Positions 37,619-54,925 of a stretch of DNA of 64,000 nt are shown here, piece by piece. Origin of the DNA: Brienomyrus brachyistius. Taxonomy: Eukaryota; Chordata; Actinopteri; Osteoglossiformes; Mormyridae. Numbering within the stretch: the first letter of the stretch is position 1; every line of letters starts with the position of its first letter. The stretch is from assembly GCF_023856365.1 (NCBI RefSeq), contig NC_064555.1:14039754-14103753 (forward strand), read 5' to 3'. The notes beneath the pieces were generated by a model. That model was given only the letters and a program-made list of their open reading frames with translations, did not search any database and was not told where the DNA came from. A program made the translations under genes and the position numbers.

Positions 37619-37632
37619 GCAGCAGGTGGCGC
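37619..37632 (+). promoter_or_regulatory. CTCF-like motif
   Basis: GCAGCAGGTGGCGC matches the CTCF core at all but the first base. It is immediately left of a compound microsatellite. Confidence 0.35.
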
Positions 37633-37654
37633 CAAATAACTTAATTAAAAAAAA

Positions 37655-43804
<6,150 letters not shown>

Positions 43805-43819
43805 GTTGCCACGGGTAAC
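43805..43819 (+). promoter_or_regulatory. RFX X-box motif
   Basis: GTTGCCACGGGTAAC fits the palindromic RFX consensus RYYNYY-N(1-3)-RRNRAC with both half-sites intact. A further half-site (AGCAAC) lies just left. It is about 0.85 kb upstream of the CpG-rich patch at 44.65 kb. Motif match only. Confidence 0.35.
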
Positions 43820-44302
43820 GAGGAATCGCTAGGACCACTTGCGAGAACGAGGGAGATTGGAGGAGCAAGAGAGAAAGACGGGGAGGGATGTAGGAATGGG
43901 TGTGTAGAGCGAATTGTATGACTCGGAAGGAAGGTGTGGGGAAAACAAAGTTAGAATCGTCGTTTCCTTAAGTGGCTGTTGGATTGCGAGATGCTGAAGT
44001 GAATAACTAACACCTCCACTTTTCTCCTGGATATTGAGCTTTCATCAGGTCCGGCGTGGTGCGGAGCGCATTCTCTGGAGTTCTTCGTGCCGACAGCACA
44101 AGTAAGAGAATAAATAAGACGGTCCGCGATTGCTGGAAACGAAAAAGATCGTAATGTCACTTTTACTGGCTTGCGTTAATGTATATCAATTACATTAATA
44201 CAAATCTAACAACAGCGTGCGGTAGTACATGAAATTGATGAAATTCAGGAGCACGCGCTTGCTGTTTCCCCGGTCTCCACAAGCTGCGAGTGTGGATTTG
44301 AT

Positions 44303-44381
44303 CTGTGTGTGTATGTGTATGTGTGTGTGTTTGTGTATGTGTGTATGTATGTATGTATGTATGTTTGTATGTATGTATGTA
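44303..44381. repeat. (GT)n/(GTAT)n microsatellite
   Basis: Interrupted GT and GTAT units over about 79 bp. Confidence 0.9.
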
Positions 44382-44649
44382 GATACACACATACAGTGCG
44401 GGTTACATTTATTATTTAGGTGACTGAGAGTATATCGGTATTTACTATGAGGTACATAATAAACACTTGTTATGTTATGTTTTTATGTCGTTACTCATTT
44501 GGAAATTAACTGAACAAACTGTTTACTTATGTTTTTTTACTAAATATGCGATAGACTGACTGTATGAGCGTTTTAAAAATACATAAAGAATGTTTATATT
44601 TAACGTGGATTTAACTGATGGGCAAATGATTCTTTTCCGACACCTTGTT

Positions 44650-44860
44650 TTATTCCCGCAAATAGCCCTGCGTCGCGAGGCAGGGCGGCTTTCTGACTCA
44701 CAGCTATTAGGACCCGGGAATTGCGATCGTGCTCTCCGGGCGCGCGTGGGCTCCCGCGCGGAGCAGCACCGAAAAGGGGAGCAGGGGAAACCTGTTGTGT
44801 CTCCAGCGAGCGGGGAGAGGGGCACGCAGACAGGGAGCTGACGGGAGTGATAGAAGGATA
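44650..44860 (+). promoter_or_regulatory. CpG-rich patch, candidate cortexin promoter or 5' exon
   Basis: CpG dinucleotides are clustered here (GCGTCGCGAGG, CCGGGCGCGCGTGGG, CCCGCGCGGAGC), in contrast with the AT-rich surroundings. No coding frame is recognisable. Cortexin genes usually have an untranslated upstream exon, and this is the strongest promoter-like patch between sema6b and the cortexin coding exon on the + strand. The link is inferred; a transcript for another gene or a non-coding RNA is equally possible. Confidence 0.35.
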
Positions 44861-47820
44861 TAGACAGTGATCGAGGTGTGTTTTTCCGGAGCAAGTTTCT
44901 CTTTCCTGTTTTTGAAACGTATGGACTTGCTGTAACTATAAGCCTCGCATAACCTTACCCTTAATAACTACGTGTAATGCTGGAGGTGCAGCTATTCCAT
45001 GTTAATATCGGCATCGTACTTGAAGAAAAGGGTGCAAATCCTGGACGGCTGTGATAAGCTTTGTGTGTGATTTTGGTCAGAATATTCAGTTTTTTATTTA
45101 TTACATAGCCTACTACATACTGATTTTGACTGTGCAAAATAAGATTTATGAATTGTTGTATCTAATTGTACTAGTTATTTTTATTTTCCACAGTTGTTAT
45201 AACTGCTCTTGTCTAATTGTCACACCTTATAAGGACCAGACAATATTTAAAAATTTGATTAGCATAAGAAGCAGACACACACGCATACAACTCAACGTCC
45301 TTTGCTTTCCAAGCAGACTGACCGACACAGACCGAGCTGAGCTCCTCGCCTTGCGCTCCACCTTCCAGCTTAGAAATGGTCTTCCGTTTCCCCACAGGGA
45401 CCAGCCCCCCCATGCAGCGTCGCCAGCCGGCTCTGGCACAAGCTCCAGTATCACTTATGTCAAGCAGGATATGGGGGACCCACGACTTCTCCCCCCGCAG
45501 CTCATGGCTCATCCTCCACTTACCCCTATTACTGTCACAATAGCCACAGCAACAATAACCTCACGAGATTAATACTAATTTACTGCATTTCCAGATATGC
45601 ATATAACCAAGCCCATTATTACAGTCTATCGCGAGATGTAATTATTGTTTTATCGCACAACGCAGCGAAAAATAACCTAAGGCATTTTTGCTAGAGAGAC
45701 AAAATCCATTTAACCGTTTGTTAAAACCTAAAATATGAAACACGAAAGCAATATATAAAATAAACATTTTGCATGAAATATCCGACTTATTATTTAAAAA
45801 AAAAAAAGGTGTTAAGAGGGAGGGTTAAAGGGGGAATTAAAGTGTCTGCCACCCCCTGCAGTTTGACATGCTGTAAGTGTCCATGCTTTATCCCTACGTG
45901 CCTCACTTAGCTGCGGGTGGCTGCTGCGATGTGGCCCTGCATCGCGTCTGCCGCTCAGTCCATCATGAAGAGTTTTTCAAAGAGCTGACATACGTTAAAA
46001 ACCCCTCAAATCCAAGTAGTTTTTGGCCTTGGATGTCTTTTCACATTATTCATAACTTATGCGTTTTGCATAGAATTATCCAAACATCTTCTAACCGCAT
46101 ATTCTGGGCTGGACGGGGCCTGGTGTCGATCCCACTGCATCCCACGCGGCAACCCAGCAGCCTGGACGGGATGTAATAATTTTCATTTATCTTATTTCTA
46201 TAATTTCCTTTTATTCTTTAACCAGATTATGGTTCTGAACTAATCATATTCAGTTTTATGCAAGAAATCCGAAAGGGGGGAAAAGAACACGCTGATTATA
46301 TGCCACGAGAACAAAGACGAAGTTCCATTCTTCCAGCCGAACACGCAGTGTTATATACACGGTGAATGGGTTAAAATGTCTCTTTCGAAAAATGTCGAGA
46401 CTTTTTGGTTTCTTAGAAATGCTATTCTGTTTCAATCAGCTCTGATGTGTGTTGGAATGTTTTCTCATTCAGCCAGTTTCTTTTCTTATGGTCTTTAAGG
46501 CTCTTGCCTAGAAAACTACCATGTTTGGCTACTGCAGCAGAACAGACCGGAAAAACGCCTGTTCTGCCGTACTGACCACTTTTCGCCTTTATTGAAAATC
46601 TCCCTTTCAAATTGGGCAGTAGGCTGGACTTATTTCCTCTGGTTGTCGTGCCGTCAGCAGGCCGGCCAGCCTTCCGCGGGATTCGTCAAGGGCGTCGTTA
46701 AGGAGATTATTACCAGGTTGAAAACGCACAAAAACGGTGCAACAAAGGGGGAAATTACCGCGTTCCAGTACATGGAGCAGCTGACAGCCCTGCTTCAATG
46801 TGCCGATTGAATTCTCTACAGGTACCTTGGCTTTAATCGTTTCCATCCATCAAGCACTTGTTCATTTGCCTGTCGTCTACCAGTGTCACGATGTTCAACA
46901 ACGTTTCACCAAAATTTAATTGGTTGCATTATAAATATGCATTATTTCATTATATTTTTAATTTGCTGGGTGTTACGGGAGTGCCACGCTTAATGATACT
47001 CAATAAAAGGTCGTTTTTCCAAATGTTCTCCTTAATTAAACATTTCTTTCCCATATTTTTATGTAAATACTATTTGAATGTGTATGAGCTACTTCCTGTT
47101 ATCGTGGGAGAAGGATTCATCCGGGACTGACACACCCACTTGTGTTCATAAGCAGTACCCCATACATGACGTCACGATTCGCTAAGCCCCGCCCACATCG
47201 CATACCAACCTTGTACGATATATCAACACTTCTTTTTTTCCACTTGTTTTTATCACTAAGGGTCAGGGTGGGTGTAGTTTACAAAAAGAAGGATTTGACT
47301 ATATATTGCATAATACACCTCATTTGATCCTCCCTTTTACTGGACAAACTTTGCTTAATAGAACATATTTTGAAAATATATAGCCATTGTATAAAGGAAA
47401 TGTGAGATCTCTAGTATCAGCAAATGTAAAGCAAAACAATTGTACTTTTATGAAAGGAACAGATTCACCATCAAGATTCCAGTCACCAGTCATATTCCTG
47501 TCACCATAGAGTGCTGCAGGAAAACCTGAAGCATATCTCACGTACCAATGGAAACAAGGTCACCCTAAATAGGATCCCAGTTCATCCCAGATTATACACA
47601 ATATAGGCAATTTAGAAACTGCAATTCAATAGTTGCCCAGTAGGGGGACATGATTCAAACCCCCAACTCTGGATGTACAAAGCAACATGGCTACCTATGA
47701 AGCTACCACATCATCCTAGCCAGGAAATACATAGTTAAGAATAATTCCATATGAAGATTATTAACGCTAGAAGTCTAATCCATCTGGCTTCCTGCCTAGT
47801 TCTCCACACAGTTCTTGGGG
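44861..47820. other. Intergenic or 5' intronic DNA
   Basis: No clear gene. The stretch 45295-45545 is open and somewhat GC-rich, but without homology I can name. A degenerate minus-strand SINE tail may lie near 46078-46176 (ACCGCATATTCTGGGC, GGCAACCCAGCAG). Confidence 0.45.
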
Positions 47821-48015
47821 GCGGGTTTGTGGCTCAGCAGGTTTGACCTCTGTGCCTGTGATCAGAAGGTCGCTGCTTAGAATCTCGTGCTCGGTAAAGT
47901 AGCTGCATCTCTGTTGGGCCCTTTAGCAAGGTCCATACTTGCCTGAAAGATGTTCCAGTAGTGCTGGATGGACAGCTGACCCTGCAGCCAGGTTCTGCAT
48001 TTCACTTTCACCTCT
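47821..48015 (+). mobile_element. tRNA-headed SINE
   Basis: Head TTTGTGGCTCAGCAGGTTTG with A-box, then a degraded B-box (GCTTAGAATCTCGTGC), GGGCCCTTTAGCAAGG and CTGACCCTGCAGCC. Related to the copies at 1-176 and 53.08-53.29 kb. Confidence 0.65.
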
Positions 48016-48274
48016 GTGTATGTGTGTGTGTTCCTGAAAAAGCTTAAGTTCATCGAGTAGGTGTTGAACTGAGTGATCTATCCTCAGGCAGTAGTGCCAG
48101 ATTTGCACAGGTCCTGGCTACATGTTTTCTGATTTTCACTTCTGGAAACACGTCTGTCCTTGATTGCTCTTGGGTAATAACCTGCACATCGTTTGAATTC
48201 CATGTGTAAAGTAATTCCCAAACATGGTTTAAAAAATGACAGTTTGGGGGCAGAAAATATACTGGCATCTGTCC

Positions 48275-48345
48275 ATCTTCCAGCCATTTATCCTGGATGG
48301 GGGAAGGAGGAGCCTGAAACCTGTCCCAGGCAGCACAGGGCACAA
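48275..48345 (-). mobile_element. SINE tail from which the minisatellite grows
   Basis: Minus-strand end of the main SINE family: TCCATCTTCCAGCCATTTATCC, then CTGTCCCAGGCAGCACAGGG, which is the complement of the sequence right after the 47-bp core in the SINE at 20.2-20.6 kb. The tandem array starts at the core position of this copy. Confidence 0.7.
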
Positions 48346-50743
48346 GGGCAGGGTACACCCAGGATGGGATGCCAGTCCATCACAGGGCACAGGGGCAGGG
48401 TACACCCAGGATGGGATGCCAGTCCATCACAGGGCACAGGGGCAGGGTACACCCAGGATGGGATGCCAGTCCATCACAGGGCACAGGGGCAGGGTACACC
48501 CAGGGTGAGATGCCAGGCCATCGCAGGGCACAGGGGCAGGGTACATCCAGGGTGAGATGCCAGCCCATCGCAGGGCACAGGGGCAGGGTACATCCAGGGT
48601 GAGATGCCAGTCCATCACAGGGCACAGGGGCAGGGTACACCCAGGGTGAGATGCCAGCCCATCGCAGGGCACAGGGGCAGGGTACACCCAGGATGGGATG
48701 CCAGTCCATCACAGGACACAAGGGGCAGGGTACATCCAGGGTGAGATGCCAGTCCATCACAGGGCACAGGGGCAGGGTACATCCAGGGTGAGATGCCAGT
48801 CCATTACAGGGCACAAGGGCAGGGTACACCCAGGATGGGATGCCAGTCCATCGCAGGGCACAAGGGCAGGGTACACCCAGGATGGGATGCCAGTCCATCG
48901 CAGGGCACAAGGGCAGGGTACACCCAGGATGGGATGCCAGTCCATCGCAGGGCACAAGGGCAGGGTACATCCAGGATGGGATGCCAGTCCATCGCAGGGC
49001 ACAAGGGCAGGGTACATCCAGGATGGGATGCCAGCACATCACAGGGCACAGGGGCAGGGTACATCCAGGATGGGATGCCAGTCCATCACAGGGCACAGGG
49101 GCAGGGTACACCCAGGATGGGATGCCAGTCCATCACAGGACACAAGGGCAGGGTACATCCAGGGTGAGATGCCAGCCCATCGCAGGGCACAGGGGCAGGG
49201 TACACCCAGGGTGAGATGCCAGCCCATCGCAGGGCACAGGGGCAGGGTACATCCAGGGTGAGATGCCAGCCCATCGCAGGGCACAGGGGCAGGGTACACC
49301 CAGGGTGAGATGCCAGCCCATCGCAGGGCACAGGGGCAGGGTACACCCAGGGTGAGATGCCAGCCCATCGCAGGGCACAGGGGCAGGGTACATCCAGGGT
49401 GAGATGCCAGCCCATCGCAGGGCACAGGGGCAGGGTACATCCAGGATGGGATGCCAGTCCATCGCAGGGCACAGGGGCAGGGTACACCCAGGGTGAGATG
49501 CCAGTCCATCGCAGGGCACAGGGGCAGGGTACACCCAGGGTGAGATGCCAGGCCATCGCAGGGCACAGGGGCAGGGTACATCCAGGGTGAGATGCCAGCC
49601 CATCGCAGGGCACAGGGGCAGGGTACATCCAGGGTGAGATGCCAGTCCATCGCAGGGCACAGGGGCAGGGTACACCCAGGGTGAGATGCCAGCCCATCGC
49701 AGGGCACAGGGGCAGGGTACATCCAGGATGGGATGCCAGTCCATCACAGGGCACAAGGGCAGGGTACATCCAGGATGGGATGCCAGTCCATCACAGGGCA
49801 CAAGGGCAGGGTACATCCAGGATGGGATGCCAGTCCATCACAGGGCACAAGGGCAGGGTACATCCAGGATGGGATGCCAGTCCATCACAGGGCACAGGGG
49901 CAGGGTACATCCAGGGTGAGATGCCAGTCCATCACAGGGCACAAGGGCAGGGTACATCCAGGATGGGATGCCAGTCCATCACAGGGCACAAGGGCAGGGT
50001 ACATCCAGGATGGGATGCCAGTCCATCACAGGGCACAAGGGCAGGGTACACCCAGGATGGGATGCCAGTCCATCACAGGGCACAGGGGCAGGGTACACCC
50101 AGGGTGAGATGCCAGCCCATCGCAGGGCACAGGGGCAAGGTACACCCAGGATGGGATGCCAGTCCGTCTCTGGGCACAAGGTCAGGGTACACCCAGGATG
50201 GGATGCCAGTCCATCACAGGGCACAGGGGCAGGGTACACCCAGGATGGGATGCCAGTCCATCACAGGGCACAGGGGCAAGGTACACCCAGGATGGGATGC
50301 CAGTCCGTCTCTGGGCACAAGGTCAGGGTACACCCAGGATGGGATGCCAGTCCGTCTCTGGGCACAAGGTCAGGGTACACCCAGGATGGGATGCCAGTCC
50401 ATCACAGGGCACAGGGGCAGGGTACACCCAGGATGGGATGCCAGTCCATCACAGGGCACAGGGGCAAGGTACACCCAGGATGGGATGCCAGTCCGTCTCT
50501 GGGCACAAGGTCAGGGTACACCCAGGATGGGATGCCAGTCCATCACAGGGCACAGGGGCAGGGTACACCCAGGATGGGATGCCAGTCCATCACAGGGCAC
50601 AGGGGCAGGGTACACCCAGGATGGGATGCCAATCCATCACAGGGCACAAGGGCAGGGTACACCCAGGATGGGATGCCAATCCATCACAGGGCACAAGGGC
50701 AGGGTACACCCAGGATGGGATGCCAATCCATCACAGGGCACGC
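48310..50743. repeat. 47-bp minisatellite, about 52 copies
   Basis: Tandem 47-bp units containing GGCAGGGTACA(C/T)CCAGG, (A/G)TGGGATGCCAGTCCATC or GTGAGATGCCAGCCCATC, and CAGGGCACAGGGG. Main variants are CACCC versus CATCC, GGATGGG versus GGGTGAG, and CATCACAGG versus CATCGCAGG. Because 47 is not a multiple of three and the unit has no stop codons in several frames, it produces long meaningless ORFs in many frames on both strands (up to 392 codons). None of these is a gene. The core is the complement of the SINE core at 20404-20497. Confidence 0.97.
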
Positions 50744-51108
50744 AGCATTGCAGCATCAGTTATCCTATCAGTATGTCTCTGGATGGCAGGACCTTGAGGA
50801 TATTACATGTATTATAATTATTTCATTATTATATTTATAATAACAATTATTCATCATCATCATCATCAGCGGACCTTTTTTATTTAACGTGCAGGTGCAG
50901 GGGCATGAGCCACACCAGTGAGCCCCCTTCCAGGTAGCTGGCTAGCTGCACGCATGGCAGATCTCACCCCAGATCTCCAGTTGCCTCTGTCATTAGGGTC
51001 TACAGCTGAGAGCTTCCACTCCCTGCGGTCTCTCTCTCTCAGCGACATTTTTGGCCGGCCAGTTCCACACTTTCCCGCAACTTTCCACATGACCGTACCA
51101 GCGAAGTC

Positions 51109-51155
<47 letters not shown>

Positions 51156-51171
51156 AATAATAATAATAATA
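51109..51171. repeat. (ATT)n-(AAT)n mirror microsatellite
   Basis: About 44 bp of ATT followed directly by about 19 bp of AAT, so the junction can fold on itself. Confidence 0.9.
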
Positions 51172-51695
51172 TTACAACAGTTTAATGGTCCATTATTGTA
51201 GTAACCATTCATATCAAAAGCTGATCTGATGTAATCTCACAAACTCCAGGATACTTATTCCAGCTGTCACAGTTGCATATTCAAATGATAAAATATTCAG
51301 CTTCACTGCTGCTCTACAAACAGCGTCCTCCATGATCTATGAAATAACCCAGGCGGCAGCCAGCTTCCAGTCCGCAGTGGGACGCAATCCGCTGGGCACG
51401 GCTGGCTATTCAAAGACCCGTGGTGACAGAAAACTATAAACGAATTCGACGAGAATTGAAAGCAGGGGCTTCTTTTTAACATCCTGGGAGACGTTAGGCT
51501 GTTTGCGCCGGGAAGCGCTTATTCAAGATGATGAAAAGCCGTAGGAACCGAACTGCCCTCGTTTTCACCAAGCCGTAAAATGTACCGTTTCTGTTTCGAG
51601 GCTGAAACAACTGCCCCAAAGGCTCGATCGAGTTTCCATTAGCCGCCTCTGTCAATTGAAATAGTGAGGCGTGGCCGTGATGCATGGCAGGACAC
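51172..51695. other. Intergenic DNA
   Basis: No feature recognised on either strand. Confidence 0.5.
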
Positions 51696-51890
51696 GCGGG
51701 GGTGGGCACACTGGGACACTCGCCCCAGCTGAAAGCTGATTGGCCCCTGGAGTGCCCCTTCCCCTGTCACTCGCAGATTCAAAACATATCATTTGCTAAT
51801 GATATGGTTGGCCCCTCTGTGTGAATTATGGGTGCTCTAATATCCCCCCACCTAAAAATTGTAGAATCACCCCTGTCACCCCAGAAAAGG
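51696..51890. repeat. Dispersed repeat family A, copy 2
   Basis: Shares CAGCTGAAAGCTGATTGGCC, the TCATTTGCTAATGAT block, GAATTATGG and AGAATCACCCCTG with 8420-8625. Confidence 0.75.
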
Positions 51891-52599
51891 GAATGGTAGA
51901 GAATGGTATCTCCGGTTGTCAGGTGCTTCCCCAGCGCTCAACCTGGTATCGACTCCTGTCTTCATAACAGCCCCCAGTCGGCCTCACCTATGGACCACCA
52001 TTACACTGTGTCTTTATTTTATGTTTGTTCAACAAAATGTACTAGTAAGGATCAAAGAACAAGGTCAGCCAATGTGTGTCCTTAGAGTAATTGGGCTTAA
52101 GGGACCAGCTCAGGGGTCCAGCATTGATGATACACTGTCAGCCAAGGGATTAGAACCAGCAAACTTCCAAACACAGGCACAGATTTTAACCCACAGTGCG
52201 ACATGGCAGCCCTTCATGCAAAGAAGGTGCAATTCATCTTTGGTACAATGCAGGACCAATTACACAAAAGGGAGGCATTTGTTACAGAGTTTGTCAAACC
52301 AGCAGCTCATATTATTGTTTGCAAAATAAGATTCATGAGATAAGATGTGTCAGAGACGTTTTTATTTCTGCATTTAAACAGCGAGACCAAACGAGATGTA
52401 AATTCTGCCTCTGAACATTAGATTTGTTTCCCATCGCACCACAGTTGGATGGATATATCACACCTTCGAGGCTTCAGGGAAACACATCGGTTACCATGTG
52501 ACCAAAATGATAGTCACTACATGGCACTCAACAGAATTCAATCTTTCTCTTAGCGTTGCCTGTCATACTTGGGCCTTGCGGTCCGTTATATTAGCAGAT

Positions 52600-52752
52600 T
52601 GTTCGATTTCCCGGTTTGAAGGTAGGAGGGCTGCGATGGGCTGGCCCCCCATCCTGGGTTGTTCCCTGCCTCGTGCCCATTGCTTCCGGGATAGGCTCCG
52701 GACCCCCCGCGACCCAGTAGGATAAGCGGTTTGGAAAATGGATGGATGGAAG
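52600..52752 (+). mobile_element. SINE 3' fragment
   Basis: GATGGGCTGGCCCCCCATCC, CTGCCTCGTGCCCATTGCTT, GGGATAGGCTCCGGACC, GGATAAGCGGTTTGG and ATGGATGGATGG: the 3' half of the young SINE subfamily that is whole at 54586-54913. Confidence 0.8.
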
Positions 52753-52759
52753 GTAGGAG

Positions 52760-53065
52760 AGGCACTATGGCTCAGCAAAAGCGATTGTCACCTGCATGGC
52801 TGCAGGTTCGAATCTGTCCTTGATGCTGTGTGTACCGAGTTTGCACTTCTCCCCGCTGTTCCAGTGGCTTTTCGACTCTAATCTAGTTTTCTGCCACCGT
52901 TCACAGCCATGCTGCTCAAATGAATCACTGACTGCGGATTGCCCTCTGTGCATGAGTGCCCTGCGATGCACTGGAATCACATCCAAGGTGCACCATTCAG
53001 ACCTCTGCTGCCCTGAATAGGTCCTGGATCCTTGAGACTGTAATTGGACAGAAGTAGAAAATGGA
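52760..53065 (+). mobile_element. tRNA-headed SINE
   Basis: Head CTATGGCTCAGCAAAAGCG, B-box CAGGTTCGAATCTG, body GTACCGAGTTTGCACTTCTC, and one diverged 47-bp core (GTGCCCTGCGATGCACTGG). It is placed directly after the previous SINE fragment. Confidence 0.7.
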
Positions 53066-53079
53066 AAAAATGGAAGACA

Positions 53080-53290
53080 TGGGTGTTCTGTAGCAGATTA
53101 AGACGCTGAATCTGTGACCAGAAGGTCCCCAGTTCAAATCCCAGGGTCAGTGGGCCCTTGAGCAGGGTCAGTGGGCCCTTGAACTGCTCCATGGACTGTC
53201 TGACCCTGCCTTCTCAAAAAAAATGGATGTCACTATGGATAAAGTGACTACTAAGTGTCTACTAAATAGATTAATTGTAATTTAAGCATA
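53080..53290 (+). mobile_element. tRNA-derived SINE
   Basis: B-box CAGTTCAAATCCCAGGG near 53130, a doubled GGGTCAGTGGGCCCTTGA segment, CTGTCTGACCCTGCC and an A-rich tail. Same group as the copy at 1-176. Confidence 0.6.
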
Positions 53291-53308
53291 ACCAATGCTA
53301 TAGAACAG

Positions 53309-53372
53309 CGTTTCTGAACAGGGTGCTTGGGGACCGCCAGACAGTCCACAATTTTGCTCCCTCCCAGCTTCT
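53309..53372. mobile_element. Fragment of the 58.7-kb hAT MITE family
   Basis: CAGCGTTTCTGAACAGGG, GGGGACCGCCAGACAG and TTTTGCTCCCTCCCAGCTTC correspond to the terminal and repeated parts of 58720-58979. Only one end is present. Confidence 0.55.
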
Positions 53373-53730
53373 GCAGGGTGCAAGTAAAAGTTACATATGC
53401 ACAACAAAGGCTCGAAATGTGAACATGCAACTTTTTATGTAGAATCCCGGATTTCTATAACAAACCTTGATAGGGAAAAATGCGTACATGGGTGTGTGCA
53501 ACATTTTGTACAAACTGAGAAAAGGCGACACCAATGGTAAAGCAGGGAATTGCAGGTAACCAAAGGAACGCGCCCATGCTAACAATTCACATAACCAAAA
53601 ATGTGAACTGGTATGTATTTTAAAAATTATTATTTATTAATATCATTTTTTTAATTCTACTGGGATGCTGGTTGTTTGTTAAGCAGGATTTAATTAGCTA
53701 TTTCTCATACTAACCTTTATCACCTATTCC

Positions 53731-54090
53731 CATCCATCCATCCATCCATTTTCCAAACCGCTTATCCTAATTGGGTCGCGGGGATATCCCCTATCCCGGA
53801 AGCAATGGGCACGAGGCAGGGAACAACCCAGGATGGGGGGCCAGCCCATCACAGGGCACACTCACACACCATTCACTCACACAAACACACCTATGGGCAA
53901 TTTAGCGACTCCAATTAGCCTCAGCATGTTTTTGGACTGCGGGGGGAAACTGGAGTACCCAGAGGAAACCACACGACGACATGGGGAGAACATGCAAACT
54001 CCGCACACATGTGACCCAGGCGGAGACTTGAACCCGGGTCCCAGAGGTATGAGGCAACGGTGCTAACCACTGCACCACCATGCCGCCCCT
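53731..54090 (-). mobile_element. Full-length SINE, minus orientation
   Basis: 360-bp insertion flanked by an 11-bp direct repeat TCACCTATTCC (53720-53730 and 54091-54101). Read on the minus strand it has a head GGCGGCATGGTGGTGCAGTGG, B-box GGGTTCAAGTCTCC, the body, and ends in TGGATGGATGG. Its ends and long duplication show an L1-style target-primed insertion. Confidence 0.9.
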
Positions 54091-54585
54091 TCACCTATTC
54101 CTGAACTGCAATTGTCACTAGTTGCACTTAATGTGAATTTGGCATCAGACATTGACATGGATCCACATATAAGAATAGCCTATATCCACGAGAAGGTAAC
54201 ACGGTGCAACGGCATTCCTTCTAGTGATAAGATATATGGAAGGATTAGAATTATTTTACTGTTTAGACAATGTGTAATGTGTTTAAACATTATGCATTAA
54301 ATGCATGTTTCCCAGTGCTGTGGGCATGAAAATTTGCAGCACTGTCCAGTTTTCCTAATGTAATCAGGGCGATCGACTGCATTCACATCGCAATAAGGGC
54401 ACCTGAATCAAACCTAAATCGAATCGAATTTGATAGGCAAAATTCTCCATGGGGCCCCAGTGCACCCTCCCCTGGCATGGTAAAATGCTTTAGTTGTATT
54501 TTACTGTGAAGTGTAAAAGAATAATATCAATAAAGAGAATTTAATAAACACAATTAGTTTATTTTCACTTTACTGTAACAAACAG

Positions 54586-54913
54586 GGGATGGCATGGTGG
54601 TGCAGTGGTTAGCACTTTGCCTCACACCTCTGGGACCCGGGTTCGAGTCTCCGCTTGGGTCACATGTGTGTGGAGTTTGCATGTTCTCCCCATGTCATCT
54701 TGGGGTTTCCACTGGGTACTCTGGTTTCCCCCCACAGTCCAAAAACATACTGAGGCTAATTGGACTTGCTAAATTGCCCATGCCCGTGTGCCCTGCAATG
54801 GGCTGGCCCCCCCATCCTGGGTTGTTCCCTGCCTCGTGCCCATTGCTTCCGGGATAGGCTCCGGACCCGCCGCAACCCAGTAGAATAAGCGGTTTGGAAA
54901 ATGGATGGATGGA
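54586..54913 (+). mobile_element. Full-length SINE, plus orientation
   Basis: 328-bp copy of the same subfamily in the opposite orientation, with a perfect 12-bp target duplication TGTAACAAACAG (54574-54585 and 54914-54925). Head GATGGCATGGTGGTGCAGTGG, B-box GGGTTCGAGTCTCC, tail TGGATGGATGGA. Confidence 0.92.
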
Positions 54914-54925
54914 TGTAACAAACAG

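Noticed and set aside
45051..45572. 173-codon plus-strand ORF after the CpG-rich patch
   Set aside because: The first half is an AT-rich hydrophobic run typical of non-coding DNA. The second half is more GC-rich, but I recognise no homology.
48310..50743. CRISPR-like array
   Set aside because: Head-to-tail identical units without unique spacers in a vertebrate genome; it is a minisatellite.
48193..50840. Many long overlapping ORFs (up to 392 codons) on both strands
   Set aside because: All are readings of the 47-bp minisatellite, whose length is not divisible by three, so each frame gives the same three-unit peptide. None is a gene.
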